A DNA stretch of 64,000 nt from Sipunculus nudus (taxonomy: Eukaryota; Annelida; Sipuncula; Golfingiida; Sipunculidae), in NCBI GenBank assembly GCA_026874595.1, contig CM049307.1:30045079-30109078 (forward strand). The letters are read 5' to 3'. Shown one piece after another: positions 22,531 through 33,743 of the stretch (within the stretch, counting starts at the first letter, position 1; each line of letters starts with the position of its first letter). The translations under genes were made by a program, and so were the position numbers. Under the pieces are notes generated by a model. That model saw nothing but the letters and a program-made list of their open reading frames with translations. It had not been told where the DNA came from and did no database searches.

Positions 22531-23367
22531 ATATGCATTTATCAAAGAAATATGCAACTATCTGTGAAACTGTACCTGCGTTTTCCTGGCAGGTATTCTC
22601 CTCTTGCGCACGAGTGTAACGATTCTTCCACGTATAAAGACAAAATCAGACTAATTTTAAAGATCAAATAAAACGATCAGCAACGTGGAGTAGTATGTTT
22701 CATTATGGGAATTAAAAGCATCTATGAATGTTAGGCCTGTAGAGGGGCTGTTTTTCTAGCACATGAAGGCAGATTTTAAGGGCCCAGGTGCGCTTGGGGC
22801 AGATCATACAAAATTGTCAAAAAAAATTCATGACATATATCATTATATGACATATATATTAAGTGTTACAAGTAAGACTGAAAATATACACCGGTGCACT
22901 AACAAATCACAATATGAAACATCTTTTCTTTATTGTCTTTTGTCCTATTTTGTCCTTTAGTATATTGATGTTTGATCATCCAATGGGAGAGGTGTTAGAC
23001 ATCTAATGGCTTTCTTTCTGTGCAATATGAGGCATGTAAAGTGAAACTCAATTGTCAGAAATGATTTGAAATTTTAAGGGGATATGATAAACTAATCATT
23101 GCAAAATAAACCATTCAAAGGGCATGTTTCAAGTGTATTATGGTTGATTATTTCTGAAGCTGACAAGAAATAAGGTGGCAAACATTGAATTTTATCTGTG
23201 TTTGAAAAATAAATTTTATGAGAGGAGCTTGGTCAGTATGTTGGTCAGGATGGTAATTTTTTATTTGATTCAGGTGACTTTTCTTTTCAGCTGGGGATCA
23301 GCACTAAAACAACATACAAGTATGTGGGCAGGGAGGATTATAACCCAGATGTTGAGCAGTGTACCGC
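22531..23367. other. Mostly unassigned; weak exon-like stretch at its right end
   Basis: Nothing definite is seen up to about 23280. There a pyrimidine-rich TTTTCTTTTCAG precedes an open stretch (23291-23358) reading LGISTKTTYKYVGREDYNP and on, ending at a weak donor-like GTGTAC. The MITE at 23371 starts 12 bp later. This is too weak for an exon call. Confidence 0.3.
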
Positions 23368-23370
23368 TTA

Positions 23371-23974
23371 AGCCCAAAAGACACTAACAGGCGCATCACA
23401 TGTCAAACGTCAAATCTGGAAAAAGTCGCTCCACTCTGTTTATCAATGACAAAACAGACTGTTGCGCACGTCATGTGCATGTGACATGTGCGTCAAGCGT
23501 CGGCCATCACTCCTTGAGCGATTTTTGACACGTGATGCTAGCTTGCCGCATGTGGATTCCTAATAATGACATAAGAAAAGAGATGGTTTCCCTCCCAAAC
23601 ACTTGCATTCTACATTAAACTGTGGGTGAATCATTTGTTATAATTAATTTAACTATAATTATTGATTTGTAGCTGGATAGAAAACGTGCAACAAAGCAAC
23701 ACAATTATATAAATATCGTTTAAAATAGTAACTGAGTTCTGTCATATTTTGAACATGTTTTGGTCACAAAAAGTTACATATTTGTATACTATTAATCCAG
23801 TGCTGATTATAAAAATTACAATTTCTAAAATATTAACAAAAAATACAAAAAGATGCTTGGTTAAGCCATCCAATCTGATGCATGTTGTGCACATTTTAGC
23901 CATGTTTTGAATTAATCACGAGCCGCATGTTGGCACACACGAGGCATGAAGCACGCATTAGTCTGTTTTGGGCT
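23371..23974. mobile_element. MITE with TTA target duplication
   Basis: Inverted ends AGCCCAAAAGACACTAA and the complement of AGCCCAAAACAGACTAA are flanked by TTA on both sides (23368-23370 and 23975-23977). Length is 604 bp. Subterminal CACATG/CATGTGC motifs recur near both ends. The 3-bp TTA duplication fits PIF/Harbinger-type (Tourist-like) elements. No coding frame. Confidence 0.7.
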
Positions 23975-24010
23975 TTATTGTATAGTTAATTCAGTGTATG
24001 TCTGTTTCAG

Positions 24011-24112
24011 GGTTGTAGTGGTGTGCCTTGGTACCTGTCCTTGATCATCCCCTGAACGTCCATGCACGGATTCCGCCTCATCCTCTGCCGCTCTCTGAAG
24101 CAGCCATAAACA
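24011..24112 (+). other. Candidate noncoding (5' UTR) exon
   Basis: A good acceptor, GTCTGTTTCAG, ends at 24010 and a strong donor, GTAAGT, starts at 24113, delimiting 102 bp of non-repetitive, GC-richer sequence. All three frames contain stops (for example TAG at 24016), so it cannot be an internal coding exon as read. The ATG near 24062 opens only a 15-codon frame that closes before the donor. If real, it is a 5' UTR exon or part of a noncoding RNA on the plus strand. Confidence 0.35.
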
Positions 24113-25113
24113 GTAAGTCTCTCATCAGTATTGTTTGGCCGACAGTTGGATCACTCGAACCTTCTGCCTTGTGGGACTCTAATGATATACATAATCACAA
24201 TTCACTTACAGGTTACCCTTTTCACACACAAAATGGGTTTAAATCGTTTTTGGCAAAGCAGATTGATCAAATTGTATTTCAAACTGTATTGGCCGCCAGA
24301 GGAGGTTTCAGTTCTGTCTTTGCATCATCAGCAGTATCATCCGGCCAGCATCAGGAGTATTTCTGTCCCTCAGTAGATTTTAGTTTGTGATTTATTATTG
24401 TTATTTGTCCATTTTATTTTAAGGATCACCACAGGTTTTAAGCAGGCCTGTATCCTGGAAATAGCTCATAAATTTAAAATGCAGCATAGTTGTATTAGCT
24501 AAAAGGAAAGGATTTTATAATAGCCATGGAATGAGACAACAGGTCATAATTGTATAATACAGACTGATTATGTGTACTGGATATATAATGAAGGTAAACA
24601 CGTACATATAAACATAATTATATCAGCTAAAGGAAATGAATTGATAAACAGTTATTGTTACAAATAGAATTTGATAACTTTAGGCATGAAGTGAGACAAC
24701 AACTTCAGTCGTATTTGTTTTGTAATACAGACTGATGTTTGTTGAATATATAATGAAAGTAAACAAGTAGAGGTGTGTATTTTGAACACCTGGGACTGAT
24801 AATTTGTGTCCATGTACTTAGTCAGGTGGGAGGGAGCTGTGTAAGTTCTCATACAGGTACTTGATACAGCTCTCTGATGGTCATTGATTGCAGCATATCT
24901 CAAGCTCTCTGCTGGCAGCCTCCTCTCCTGATGTTTCATTGATTACATGGTTAATACACTGTGTCAGTGCTGTACATATTCCTCCATCTCTGTACTTAAG
25001 ATAGATTTAATATATGTTGTGTCCTGTTGAATTATGTGTTATGAGTGCATGCTTGCAGTCTCAGCATCTCACACTGAATTGAAAATGTCTGTGTCACTGA
25101 GAGAAAAATAATT
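24113..25113. other. No gene seen
   Basis: An open stretch continues from the candidate exon to 24390, but it lacks a start and has no family signature. Two related blocks (near 24470-24600 and 24620-24770, both with GAATGAGACAAC / GAAGTGAGACAACAAC and ATATATAATGAA.GTAAAC) form a diverged direct repeat of about 170 bp. Confidence 0.4.
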
Positions 25114-26011
25114 GTATCCGCCAAAACAAAGTTTTGCCGATACTATGTTTTTGACCGGGTTCCGCCGCCGCCGCCGCCGCGTTCGTTTCCGGGGAACTCC
25201 TCTGAGACTACTGGACAGATTTTTCCAAAACTTACACAAATTATCGGGTCACATGTGAACTGGTGCCTAACCAAGTAACCTTGATCTCTGACCTTTCGTC
25301 TCTGCCCAGCGTCCGTTTGTGCGTCTGTTTCCACACATAAACCCATATATCTCGGGAACCATTTGACCGATCCGGAAAAAAAATTTACACAAATGTAGCC
25401 CTTGGATAGCTTTATAACATACACAACAAAAGGTGGCGCCACCTGCAACCATGTTTGCACAGTGTCTATCTGTTCATCTGCCTGGGGTTAAAATCACTCA
25501 TATCTCTGCAGTGGTTTGACCAAATTACCTGAAATTCAGCAGGCGTATACATCCTAGATAGCTTTCTTGATTTTATGACAGGTGGCAACATTCACGTTCA
25601 CGCTGTAGACATCCAAGCTCATATTTCTGGAACTGCTTGACCAATCAGGAAAAAAATACACAAATGTAGCCCTTGGATAGCTTTATAACATACACAAAAA
25701 TGGTGGCGCCACCTGCAGCCATTTTTGCACAGCGTCCATCTGTTTGTCTGCTGTGGAATAAAATCACTCATATCTCTGCAGTGGTTTGACTTTTCCACAT
25801 GAAATTTTGCATGTGTATATATCTTGGATAGTTTCTCGTTCAAATAACAGGTAGCACCACCTACAATCATGTTTATGTGGCAGAGATCCATTCTAATATT
25901 TAACACATGTAACTCTACATCCCCTTGCCACTCAATCCATGCCTCACTTCACCTGTCCTTCTCTGATTTTGGCGGATACACGTAGTCGCTTGTCGACTAC
26001 CCGTATTCTAG
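25114..26011 (+). mobile_element. Hel-A1: complete Helentron-like nonautonomous element
   Basis: The 5' arm TGTATCCGCCAAAA is followed by its inverted copy (GTTTTGCCGATA) and CTATG, then a (CCG)n stretch near 25161-25181. The body has GGTGGCGCCACC or variants at 25432, 25581, 25702 and 25850, with alternating spacings of about 149 and 121 bp. The 3' end is TTTTGGCGGATACA (the arm inverted), the hairpin GTAGTCGCTTGTCGACTAC at 25982-26000, and CCGTATTCTAG to 26011, followed by TT. This end design fits Helentron-associated elements (HINEs). No coding capacity. Confidence 0.8.
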
Positions 26012-28383
26012 TTTCATATAGTTTCATGTAGTCAGTTATGAAATAAACCTAAAAAATGCATGAGCATGCCTTCTGTTATGCCAGGAGAACTACACCTGGT
26101 ATGAGGAGGTCAGTAAGCATAGAAAGTGCCATCCATTTACACTTGGCTGAACTGTGGGTGCTTCTCAGAGGTTAAGTAGATATAAGCATTATGCATGGTT
26201 CAGATGTTATGGGTCCTAAATGTTACTATATTGTCTGTATGCATCTCCTTCTACTAATTAGTAATATTCTTACATGAAAGTGTCAGGGATTCTGTTTTTC
26301 CTTCAGTTGTCACATGACACACTAATAAGAAAAAAAATGGAATTTCCTTCTTTCATAGAAAAAAATAGCAAAGCTTGTACTAAAGATTCTGAATCAGTTA
26401 TGCCTGGCTTAGTTTTGCAGTTTGTTTCACATACGTATTAGCAGCAAATATGATAACCAGGTTATTGTGGACTGACTTCAGTAACTGGTCTTTTACTTCC
26501 TGCGTGAAGCCATGCAGGTAGGATAAGTAAAATGTAACTGACAAATGAAAAAAATAGCCTGATTATGTTCTCACCCAACTGTAGAGCTTGTATAGACGTG
26601 TACATCACTGTGTAAGGTTTAGGTGTGCAGGAAAACCTAAGAATTCACTTTTGATACCAGGTGTCAGTAGATGGTGTTTTGAAGAAGGAAAGTTCAACAG
26701 GAAGAAACCAGAGGTTATCTCACCCTTCTATAAAAGTCTGCAAGTTTTTTCTCTAACACATGCAACCAGAACCATTGAGGATCACAACAAGAACAAGAGC
26801 ATGAAGTGGGCTGCCAGGTTCTTACACCGCAGCACAGCCTTCGTACTTGACATGATTTACCTGTGGGTTTACCACTGTCAGGTGAAACGTTCCTAAGCTT
26901 GTTGTGGAGCAAACATTTGTGTAATATAAGAACAAGATAAATAACACTTGTGTCAGGCCAGGCACACAAGTTATTGTTTTGACATCTGCTTCCGTTAATC
27001 CTTAGTGTGGCTTATTTTGGTGGTTTATCTTCACTTTTACAATGTGACTTGTTTACAACAAGTGTATTGTTCATTATTCTCAGGCAAAAAATTTTCAGCT
27101 CTATCTTAAGTGAGACAACATATAAACATGGCCTCCAACTACGTCTGTTTGATTCAACAGTAAGACAACTATTGTTGACCTATGTCTACCATGCAGATAA
27201 TTGAAAAATTCAACAAAGGCAAACTAATTCTCTTTAAAAAGCAATAAATATTGTTAATCTGTTATTTATGTGACATGATTAAATAGTAAATAATAGTAAT
27301 AAATACTATCGGTGAATGATGAAAAAGTCATAATTAGATAAAACATGGTAATCAAATACTACAAAATAAGACTCCTGCACATCAAATAATATATAATAAT
27401 ATATGAAAGTTCACAAGGGGATATTATAAAATATTAGAACAAAACTGTTTCAGAATATACAGATATGTTTATGTATAATATATGGCTGCATAGCACAACT
27501 ATTTCACAGTACATGATTTAGATACAATTGGGCAGAACATAATGATCATTGGCTTTAATTGTTTCATATCCTTAACCATGGACGGTGAATATAACCTGCC
27601 AAAGTCCTGACATAGCACGACCCTGGTTCATGAAAACAACACTTGTGATAATGTTTGACAATTCAGACATTATCCAGAAAATATTAAATTGATTATAGAT
27701 TAAAAATATTTGTGTCCTGTGATGGTCTTTTGTTCAGATGATTTCTTACACAATCATGTTTTTATACCTCAGGTTATTCTGACAGTCCACACAATATAAA
27801 CTGGTAATGGAACAGTAAACAGAAAAGTAAAGGTTCTCAAAGCTGAGAGGTATGAATGTTACTAGAACTACTTCCGAACAAATGCTGAAATTGTGTCAGT
27901 GTTTCCAGCTAAGCCATGAACAATATTCAGTAGTATCCATTTATACCCAGCCCTGTATATATGAATCCCTAAATCCAAGAGCTTATTGAAAATCTATATA
28001 ATCCATTTACAGTGTGGCTACCTTCATTCTAAACATATTGTAGAGTAATATAAACAAGAAACAAGCTGGCTATAATCTTATATGGAAAACAGACTTGGGA
28101 CTTTTAAACTGTCCTTTTTGGTAGAGGCCTGGAGAGTGACAGAGACATGTCATCTTCTTTTGATCAGGTATATGTGCAGGGACCAGCAGGAGCACCATTG
28201 CAGCAAGCTTTGTTTTTTTATTATCTACACTACACATGTCTCTTGTTTGGTATTTTGTTTCCAACTGGTCTTCATTTACAGCTGCTTTCTCCAACTGCCA
28301 CAGCTTACAGTTAAGTATATTTTGGGTTCATTGGTTCATCTTCAATAATTAAAGCACTGTCAGACAACAACACCAGTTAAAAT
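26012..28383. other. Mostly unique DNA with one exon candidate
   Basis: Apart from the candidate exon at 26770-26881, I see no recognisable gene or repeat. Short frames near 28070-28348 overlap on both strands and have no splice support. Confidence 0.4.
26801..26881 (+). CDS. Candidate first coding exon (27 codons), unrecognised protein
   Basis: A pyrimidine-containing acceptor (CTCTAACACATGCAACCAG) ends at 26769, and the donor CAG|GTGAAA lies at 26881/26882. The reading frame starting at ATG 26801 begins MKWAARFLHRSTAFVLD and ends in glutamine at a phase-0 donor. The same frame is open upstream to 26588, so the exon could also be internal. The segment is GC-richer than its surroundings and not part of any repeat I found. 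I do not recognise the peptide. It may be an alternative N-terminus for a gene further right, or a chance open frame. Confidence 0.25.
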
Positions 28384-28630
28384 TCAGGGAGGTCCATAAA
28401 AAAATCTCCTTGGAAACCTGAAATTTGGTCTCTGTTGCCCATATCCTCCGATGTATGGGGCTCAGAAGTACCCCCCAGAATAATTAAAATTTGATACATA
28501 AGCTCTAGTATCTGAATAACTTATGCATTGATCACCATAGTTTTTTGCTTGCATATTGATTATGGAGTGTTTCATCAGTTCCTGAAGACTAGTGGCGCCA
28601 CCTAGATTTTCCCATTTTTTACAGTTTTTT
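28384..28630 (+). repeat. Hel-B partial tandem unit joined to a new Hel-B head
   Basis: Most of one 337-bp-type Hel-B unit is present (TCCATAAAAAAATCTCCTTGG, TACCCCCCAGAATAATTAAA, GTTTCATCAGTTCCTG, AGTGGCGCCACCT at 28593). It runs straight into the 5' hairpin of the next copy at 28631. The same unit-to-head junction occurs at 41509-41530. Confidence 0.7.
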
Positions 28631-29350
28631 ATCTCAGCTGACTGTAAGTCATCCGAGCTATAGTCATGGTCCTTTGTCCGTCGTCTCGTATGGCCGTCCG
28701 GCCGTTTACAGGGCACATTTTAAAACCGTTGGACCTTTGAATCCAAAATTTATAGTAAGATGTCCTCAAAATCTCCTACCACACTGAAAATTGGGTCACT
28801 TAGACTCCGTTCCTTGGATATATTAAGGAAAAACCTCCGTTTTCCATTAAAAACCTATCGTTACAGTTCAAGACTGCCTTATATCAAAACCACTGATCTG
28901 AATTTGATCATAGTAAATATTCATATTCTTCCATATATTTCCTATATACATTCAAAAAATTAGGTCAGTTATTGCGTAATAGTTATGGGCCCAAACATAA
29001 TGCACCTTGTAAAACATTATGAAATATATTTACTCACATAACATAAGAATTGCTGATGCTAGAGACTTTTTTCAGGGATATAAGTTCATTTAATCATGAT
29101 TTAATTGTATACCGAATATTAGATCTGAATTTTCCAATTTATTTAAGTTATTTGCATAAATATAAAATCAGTACCTTAAATTTTGCCCAACTTTGGCCAT
29201 GGCACGTTTTTTCCTAAAAGTACTGTGGATTTAATTTTCACAGCTAGCATGTACACATAAGGATTTAATCTGTTAAATTCTGAAATTTGAAAATATAAGC
29301 TGCAAAATTAGGCTAGTTAATGAATTTTTATTGGAGGCTCTTGTTGTATT
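28631..29350 (+). repeat. Hel-B long copy 7, 3' truncated
   Basis: The 5' hairpin is at 28631-28659 (arm ATCTCAGCTGACT, with one arm change from AGCTC). It is followed by GTCCGTCGTC and the long-type body, including CAGTACCTTAAATTTTGCCC near 29170. Similarity fades near 29350 and the 3' palindrome is absent. Confidence 0.7.
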
Positions 29351-30726
29351 CCCTTGCATTGTCAAGCAGTCCATTTTGGTCACTGTAGGCCATTCAAATT
29401 AAAGATTTGAAATCAATATATGTAACAGAAATGAGTTTATAGATAAAAAGAGAGCCAATATTGATGAAAGTAATACTAGTATTATAAGATTTGTATACTA
29501 TGCACTAAAAAAGAGAAAACATGGGAATAAATATACACAAAATTAAAATTATTAGTAAATAGAACCAACATGAAATTAGCCAAAACAGAATTACTCTCAC
29601 AAAATTAAAAATGTAAATATGTTATATTCTAAACAAAAGAGTTGAAATATAGAGGTCAGTTCTTTACTTTTAAATTCCGTCCACTAATATACATGTGTGT
29701 ATGCACATGTATGTTTGTGCATTTATTTTGGAAATGGAATATTTAATATTATATATTTTTTATTAATATGGTTATGTATAGTTCACAAGTAATATATATT
29801 TAATAATATTTACAGAATATTATAATATTTATGTTATAATTAACATTAATTTTTTTTATTTTATATTTTTATTGATAAACTAGGTAATAAGAAACTTACA
29901 TTGGTATTGTATATGGCATATTCAAATGATATATGATGTGGGCTGCTGCTGATTATTTACATAATAATTTTGTTGTCAATATTAATTTGAAGGGAAACTG
30001 GTATTAGTAATATTAGTAATGTAGTATTTTAAAAAGACAAAAGGAACATAGCTCATTTATTTTTTATCAATATAATTCAATGCATGTTCACATGCATAAA
30101 TGATCTATTACTCTATGAATCCAGAAATCATATTTTTCTGATATGATATAATACTGTCCAAAAAAAGGCAGTTATCTTATAACACAGTCTACATAAATAT
30201 TGAAGCTTCACAAAATGCCTCACAAAACATTAAAAAAAAAGATCAGAAGAATATTATATTCATTATAAGAAAAGACTAAATAATATAATATTCACATGCA
30301 TACATCTGTGTATCAACTTTTACCTTTTCTCATATGATGTTTAATTACCCCAAAAAAAAAGGATGGTGTATCAAAGTCCATCATAAATTCTGATACCCTG
30401 CATATTTTGTACCATAAATGTACATGTTTTGACTGTTGAGTGTTGAATACCTGCGTGAAAAGAAACATTTGAACTAGATCAACCAACTAATTTGTTCTGT
30501 TTGTCCTGTAAGAATTATCAAATAGGATGATTGTTTATGTTAATGTGTTATATACTCATTAAATAATGAAGTAATAGCTATCTAGACTAATCTATCTATC
30601 TGTCTATCTATCTGTCTATGATTGATTCAATATGCAAGTGGATGACTTTTCCCCCAAGATTTGCTCTTCATAATATCTCATAAGTGTGCTTCGATATACC
30701 TCTTGTTACTCTCTAATTGCCATATA
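29351..30726. other. Very AT-rich DNA with a TCTA/TCTG microsatellite
   Basis: No gene or exon is visible. The stretch 29690-29880 is dominated by TAATATT-type sequence. A (TCTA)2-TCTG tetranucleotide microsatellite lies at 30591-30619. The right limit is the transposon end at 30727. Confidence 0.6.
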
Positions 30727-31834
30727 CAGTCAAGCCCGCTTATAGTCATATCGGTGGTGCATGCATAAATTATGATAATAACCGGGATGTGACATTATGC
30801 GGGCTTCAACATCGTTGTCCTTTTGAGTCATAGAAGAAACATTATATCTCAAATTTTATTAAATAAATCGTCAATAAAAAGGAAACAGAATCTTTTATGA
30901 ATTTTTTTATTGCACAGCGGCATATCAAATTATTATCGATTATGTGCACCTGACAATTTATTTCCTGTAAGTTTTGTGCCGCATACTGCAACAACTGACA
31001 AAATCTGACTTGCCAACAGAAAGAGTCGTAGCGTCTGGGTCATGAGGTCAAATGTCTAAAAATATGCGGCACATTTATAAGGTTATGCGTAGGCAAACTA
31101 TTTTACTAGATAATTATTTCCCTGACTATTGCGCCTTATTTTCTGGATATCCTATTAATGACTCAAACTTCCATGATCGTCTTTAGGACAGGATTGTTGG
31201 GGGAGTGGGCATCGTAATGCCATTGTCAACTTTCTGAAGTCTCGCCGCAATTGAGGTTTTGGACCGGGTATCTCCTCCAATGCTCACAAAACCCCCAGCT
31301 TTTCGTGGACCCTAAAAGGGGATTTTCGGTCGAAAGCAATGTTTAGAGCATGTGCTTCATATCATCTCTGCGAAACGTCACTGAGATGTAAACCACGGCC
31401 TTGCAAAGGCCAGTGGTTCATTATGTATGACATGTGATGGCAAACTTGCACTTGTTAACGTATGAAGAAACGCAATGATGTTGATTACCGTGGTATCATA
31501 AGACGTAAATTAGCTAAGTGACGGGGAGTGACCTGCATGCATCACTGCATTGCCTGCCGCACACAGGTGGGAGATGTGATTGATTGATATGTCTGACCTG
31601 TTACAGGCTCTTGGCCTCGTTGATCGCCCTGTCGTCGCCTGATGTGATATTAACTGCGTTGGTATCATTGTTAAGGGTTCTAAGCATGACAATGAGCGGG
31701 ATTATGACAATATTCCATGATATTAAACGTCAGATTTACCATTGTTTATATAGGAAATGGTTTGGGATTTCAGATTTATGTGACAATAAACAGGATTTTT
31801 TATTAACCGATATGACTCAAATTGGGCTCGACTG
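30727..31834. mobile_element. TA-flanked nonautonomous transposon (pogo/Tigger-like)
   Basis: The ends are CAGTCAAGCCC (left) and the complement of CAGTCGAGCCC (right), flanked by TA (30725-30726 and 31835-31836). Length is 1108 bp. At the left end AAGCCCGC...TATCGGT is followed by its inverted partner (ACCGGGATG...GCGGGCTT, about 30782-30808), forming a subterminal hairpin. CAGT ends with TA duplications suit pogo/Tigger. The interior has only short frames, for example 31584-31841 (85 codons, unrecognised). Confidence 0.65.
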
Positions 31835-31934
31835 TATTTAAATACAATTACAAATTATTTTTTTGTAAAAATTATTAGTGATATTTACAATCACAAGGTT
31901 GTTAAGAAAACTGGAGAAAAAAAATAAAGATTAA

Positions 31935-33117
31935 CTAGAATACGGGTAGTCGACAAGCGACTACGTGTATCCGCCTAAATCAGAGTGGAATGGGTGAAGT
32001 GAGGCATGGATTGAGTGGCAAGGGGAAATAGAGTGTTGCATATTAGCATGGATGTCTGCAGCCAAATTGTGTATGTAGGTGTCCCCCCCTACCACAAAAT
32101 CCAGAAAGCCGTCCAAGTTGTATACATATGCAAAATTTAAGGCAGATAAGTCTAACCACTACATGTATATGCGTGATTTTAGCCCGTGGCAGACAAACAG
32201 ATGGACCCTGAGCAAAAATGGTTGCAGGTGACGCCACCAGTTTTGCGTATGATAAAGAGCTATGTGAGAACTATACACATGCAAAACTTTGGCCCAATCA
32301 GTCAAACGGTTCCCAAGATATGAGCTTGGATGTCTGCTGCATAAACTAGAATGCAGGTGGCGCCACCTGTCATAAAATCAAGAGAGCTGTCGGGGATGTA
32401 TAAACCTGCAAAATTTTAGGCAGATATGTCAATGTCAAACCACTGCAGAGATATGAGTGATTTTATCCCATGGCAGACAAACAGACGGGAGCTGTGCAAA
32501 AATGGCTGCAGGTGGCGCCACCAGTTTTGCGTATAATAAAGAGCTATGTGAGATCTATACACATGCAAAATTTTGGCCCAATCAGTCAAACGGTTCCCGA
32601 GATATGAGCTTGGATGTCTGCAGAGAAAATGTGAATGTAGGTGGCGCCACCTGTCATAAAATCAGAAAAGCTATCCAGGATGTATACGCATGCAGAATTT
32701 CAGGTGAATTGGTCAAGTCACTGCAGAGATATGAGTGATTTTAACCCAAGGCAGACAAACAGATGGACACTGTGCAAACATGGTTGCAGGTGGCGCCACC
32801 ATTTTTTGTGTATGTTATAAAGCTCTCCAAGGGCTACATTTGTGCCAAAAAATTTTCCTGATCGGTCAAACAGTTCCCGAGATATGTGGGTTTATGTGTG
32901 GAAACAGATGCACAAACGGACGCAGAGCGCAGAGGAAAGGCCAGAGGTCAAAACAAAATCGGGGCACAGCAGTTCACATGTGACCCGAACATAATCCGGG
33001 GTTTCGTAAAATTCTGGCCAGCGGTTACGGAGGAGTTCTCTGGACACCTACGCCGCGGCGGCGGCGGCGTGCAGCTGAAAACATAGTATCTGCAAAACTC
33101 TGTTTTGGCAGATACAA
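31935..33117 (-). mobile_element. Hel-A2: complete copy, reverse orientation
   Basis: Read on the minus strand it starts near 33117 with TGTATCTGCCAAAACAGAG and its inverted copy, then a GC-trinucleotide stretch (33051-33071). GGTGGCGCCACC or a one-base variant occurs at 32227, 32356, 32511, 32640 and 32789, with alternating spacings near 129 and 150 bp. The 3' end is the hairpin at 31946-31964 and CTAG at 31935-31938. The 5' hairpin has one pair that is matched here but mismatched in Hel-A1. Short plus-strand frames across the units are by-products. Confidence 0.8.
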
Positions 33118-33390
33118 TTAATGTTTAGCTAATAATTGGTATGATAAGGATGCTGTAGACCACATGAAACACATCAAAGGTGCAAATAATAATCAAATAT
33201 CTATTTCATAATTCTGTTTCCAAAATTAATGTTAATTATCACATGAATAATTATTACATTACTGTAAAAAAGTTAATTATTACATTAATACTATAATATT
33301 CTGTAAATATTAATAAATATATTACCTTTTAACTATATATAACCATTCAGTGTTAAAATATTGAAAATCCGACTGAAAACATCTTTCATA
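33118..33390. other. No gene seen
   Basis: AT-rich spacer between Hel-A2 and Fold-G with no feature that I can support. Confidence 0.45.
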
Positions 33391-33733
33391 TGTCAATTAC
33401 AGTGCTTAATATATTAGGAAATTAGATCAGATCACTATTTTAATCTCGCCTAGGCAGATTTTAAACTCGCCTAAGTAATATCATGCATATTTTAAACTCG
33501 CCTGGATGACATCAGACAGATTTTAAACTCGCCTAGGCGAGATTAAAATCATGGCCTGCTCCATGATGGATTTTAATCTCGCCTAGGCGAGATTGCAATT
33601 GTGATCTAGTCTAGGCGAGTTTAAGATCAGTCTAGCCGAGATCACAATTACAATCTCGCCTAGGCGAGATGACAATCGCAATCTCTTCTGGGCGAATTTT
33701 AAATCCGCCTGGATTTCAATCTTGTCTCTGACA
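33391..33733. repeat. Fold-G: array of CTCGCCTAGGCGAG palindromes
   Basis: Two perfect 18-bp palindromes ATCTCGCCTAGGCGAGAT lie at 33576-33593 and 33653-33670, and a 14-bp core at 33529-33542. Decayed half-copies (AAACTCGCCT, TCTAGGCGAG) occur throughout 33445-33715. The right edge TGACA|TA at 33733 faces the TA|TGTCA left end of Fold-F2 across a short TATATA stretch. A TA|TGTCA at 33391 is a possible left end. This is a second foldback-like repeat with a different palindromic vocabulary. The left boundary is uncertain. Confidence 0.55.
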
Positions 33734-33743
33734 TATATATATA

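Noticed and set aside
23291-23358. Possible coding exon before the MITE (peptide with YKYVGREDYNP)
   Set aside because: The acceptor is fair, but the donor (CA|GTGTAC) is poor and the other frames are also open. It could be re-examined with transcript data.
24019-24390. Open stretch of about 124 codons continuing from the candidate noncoding exon
   Set aside because: It has no ATG near its start, a TAG lies just upstream in frame, and it reads through a strong donor at 24113. The sequence shows no known motif.
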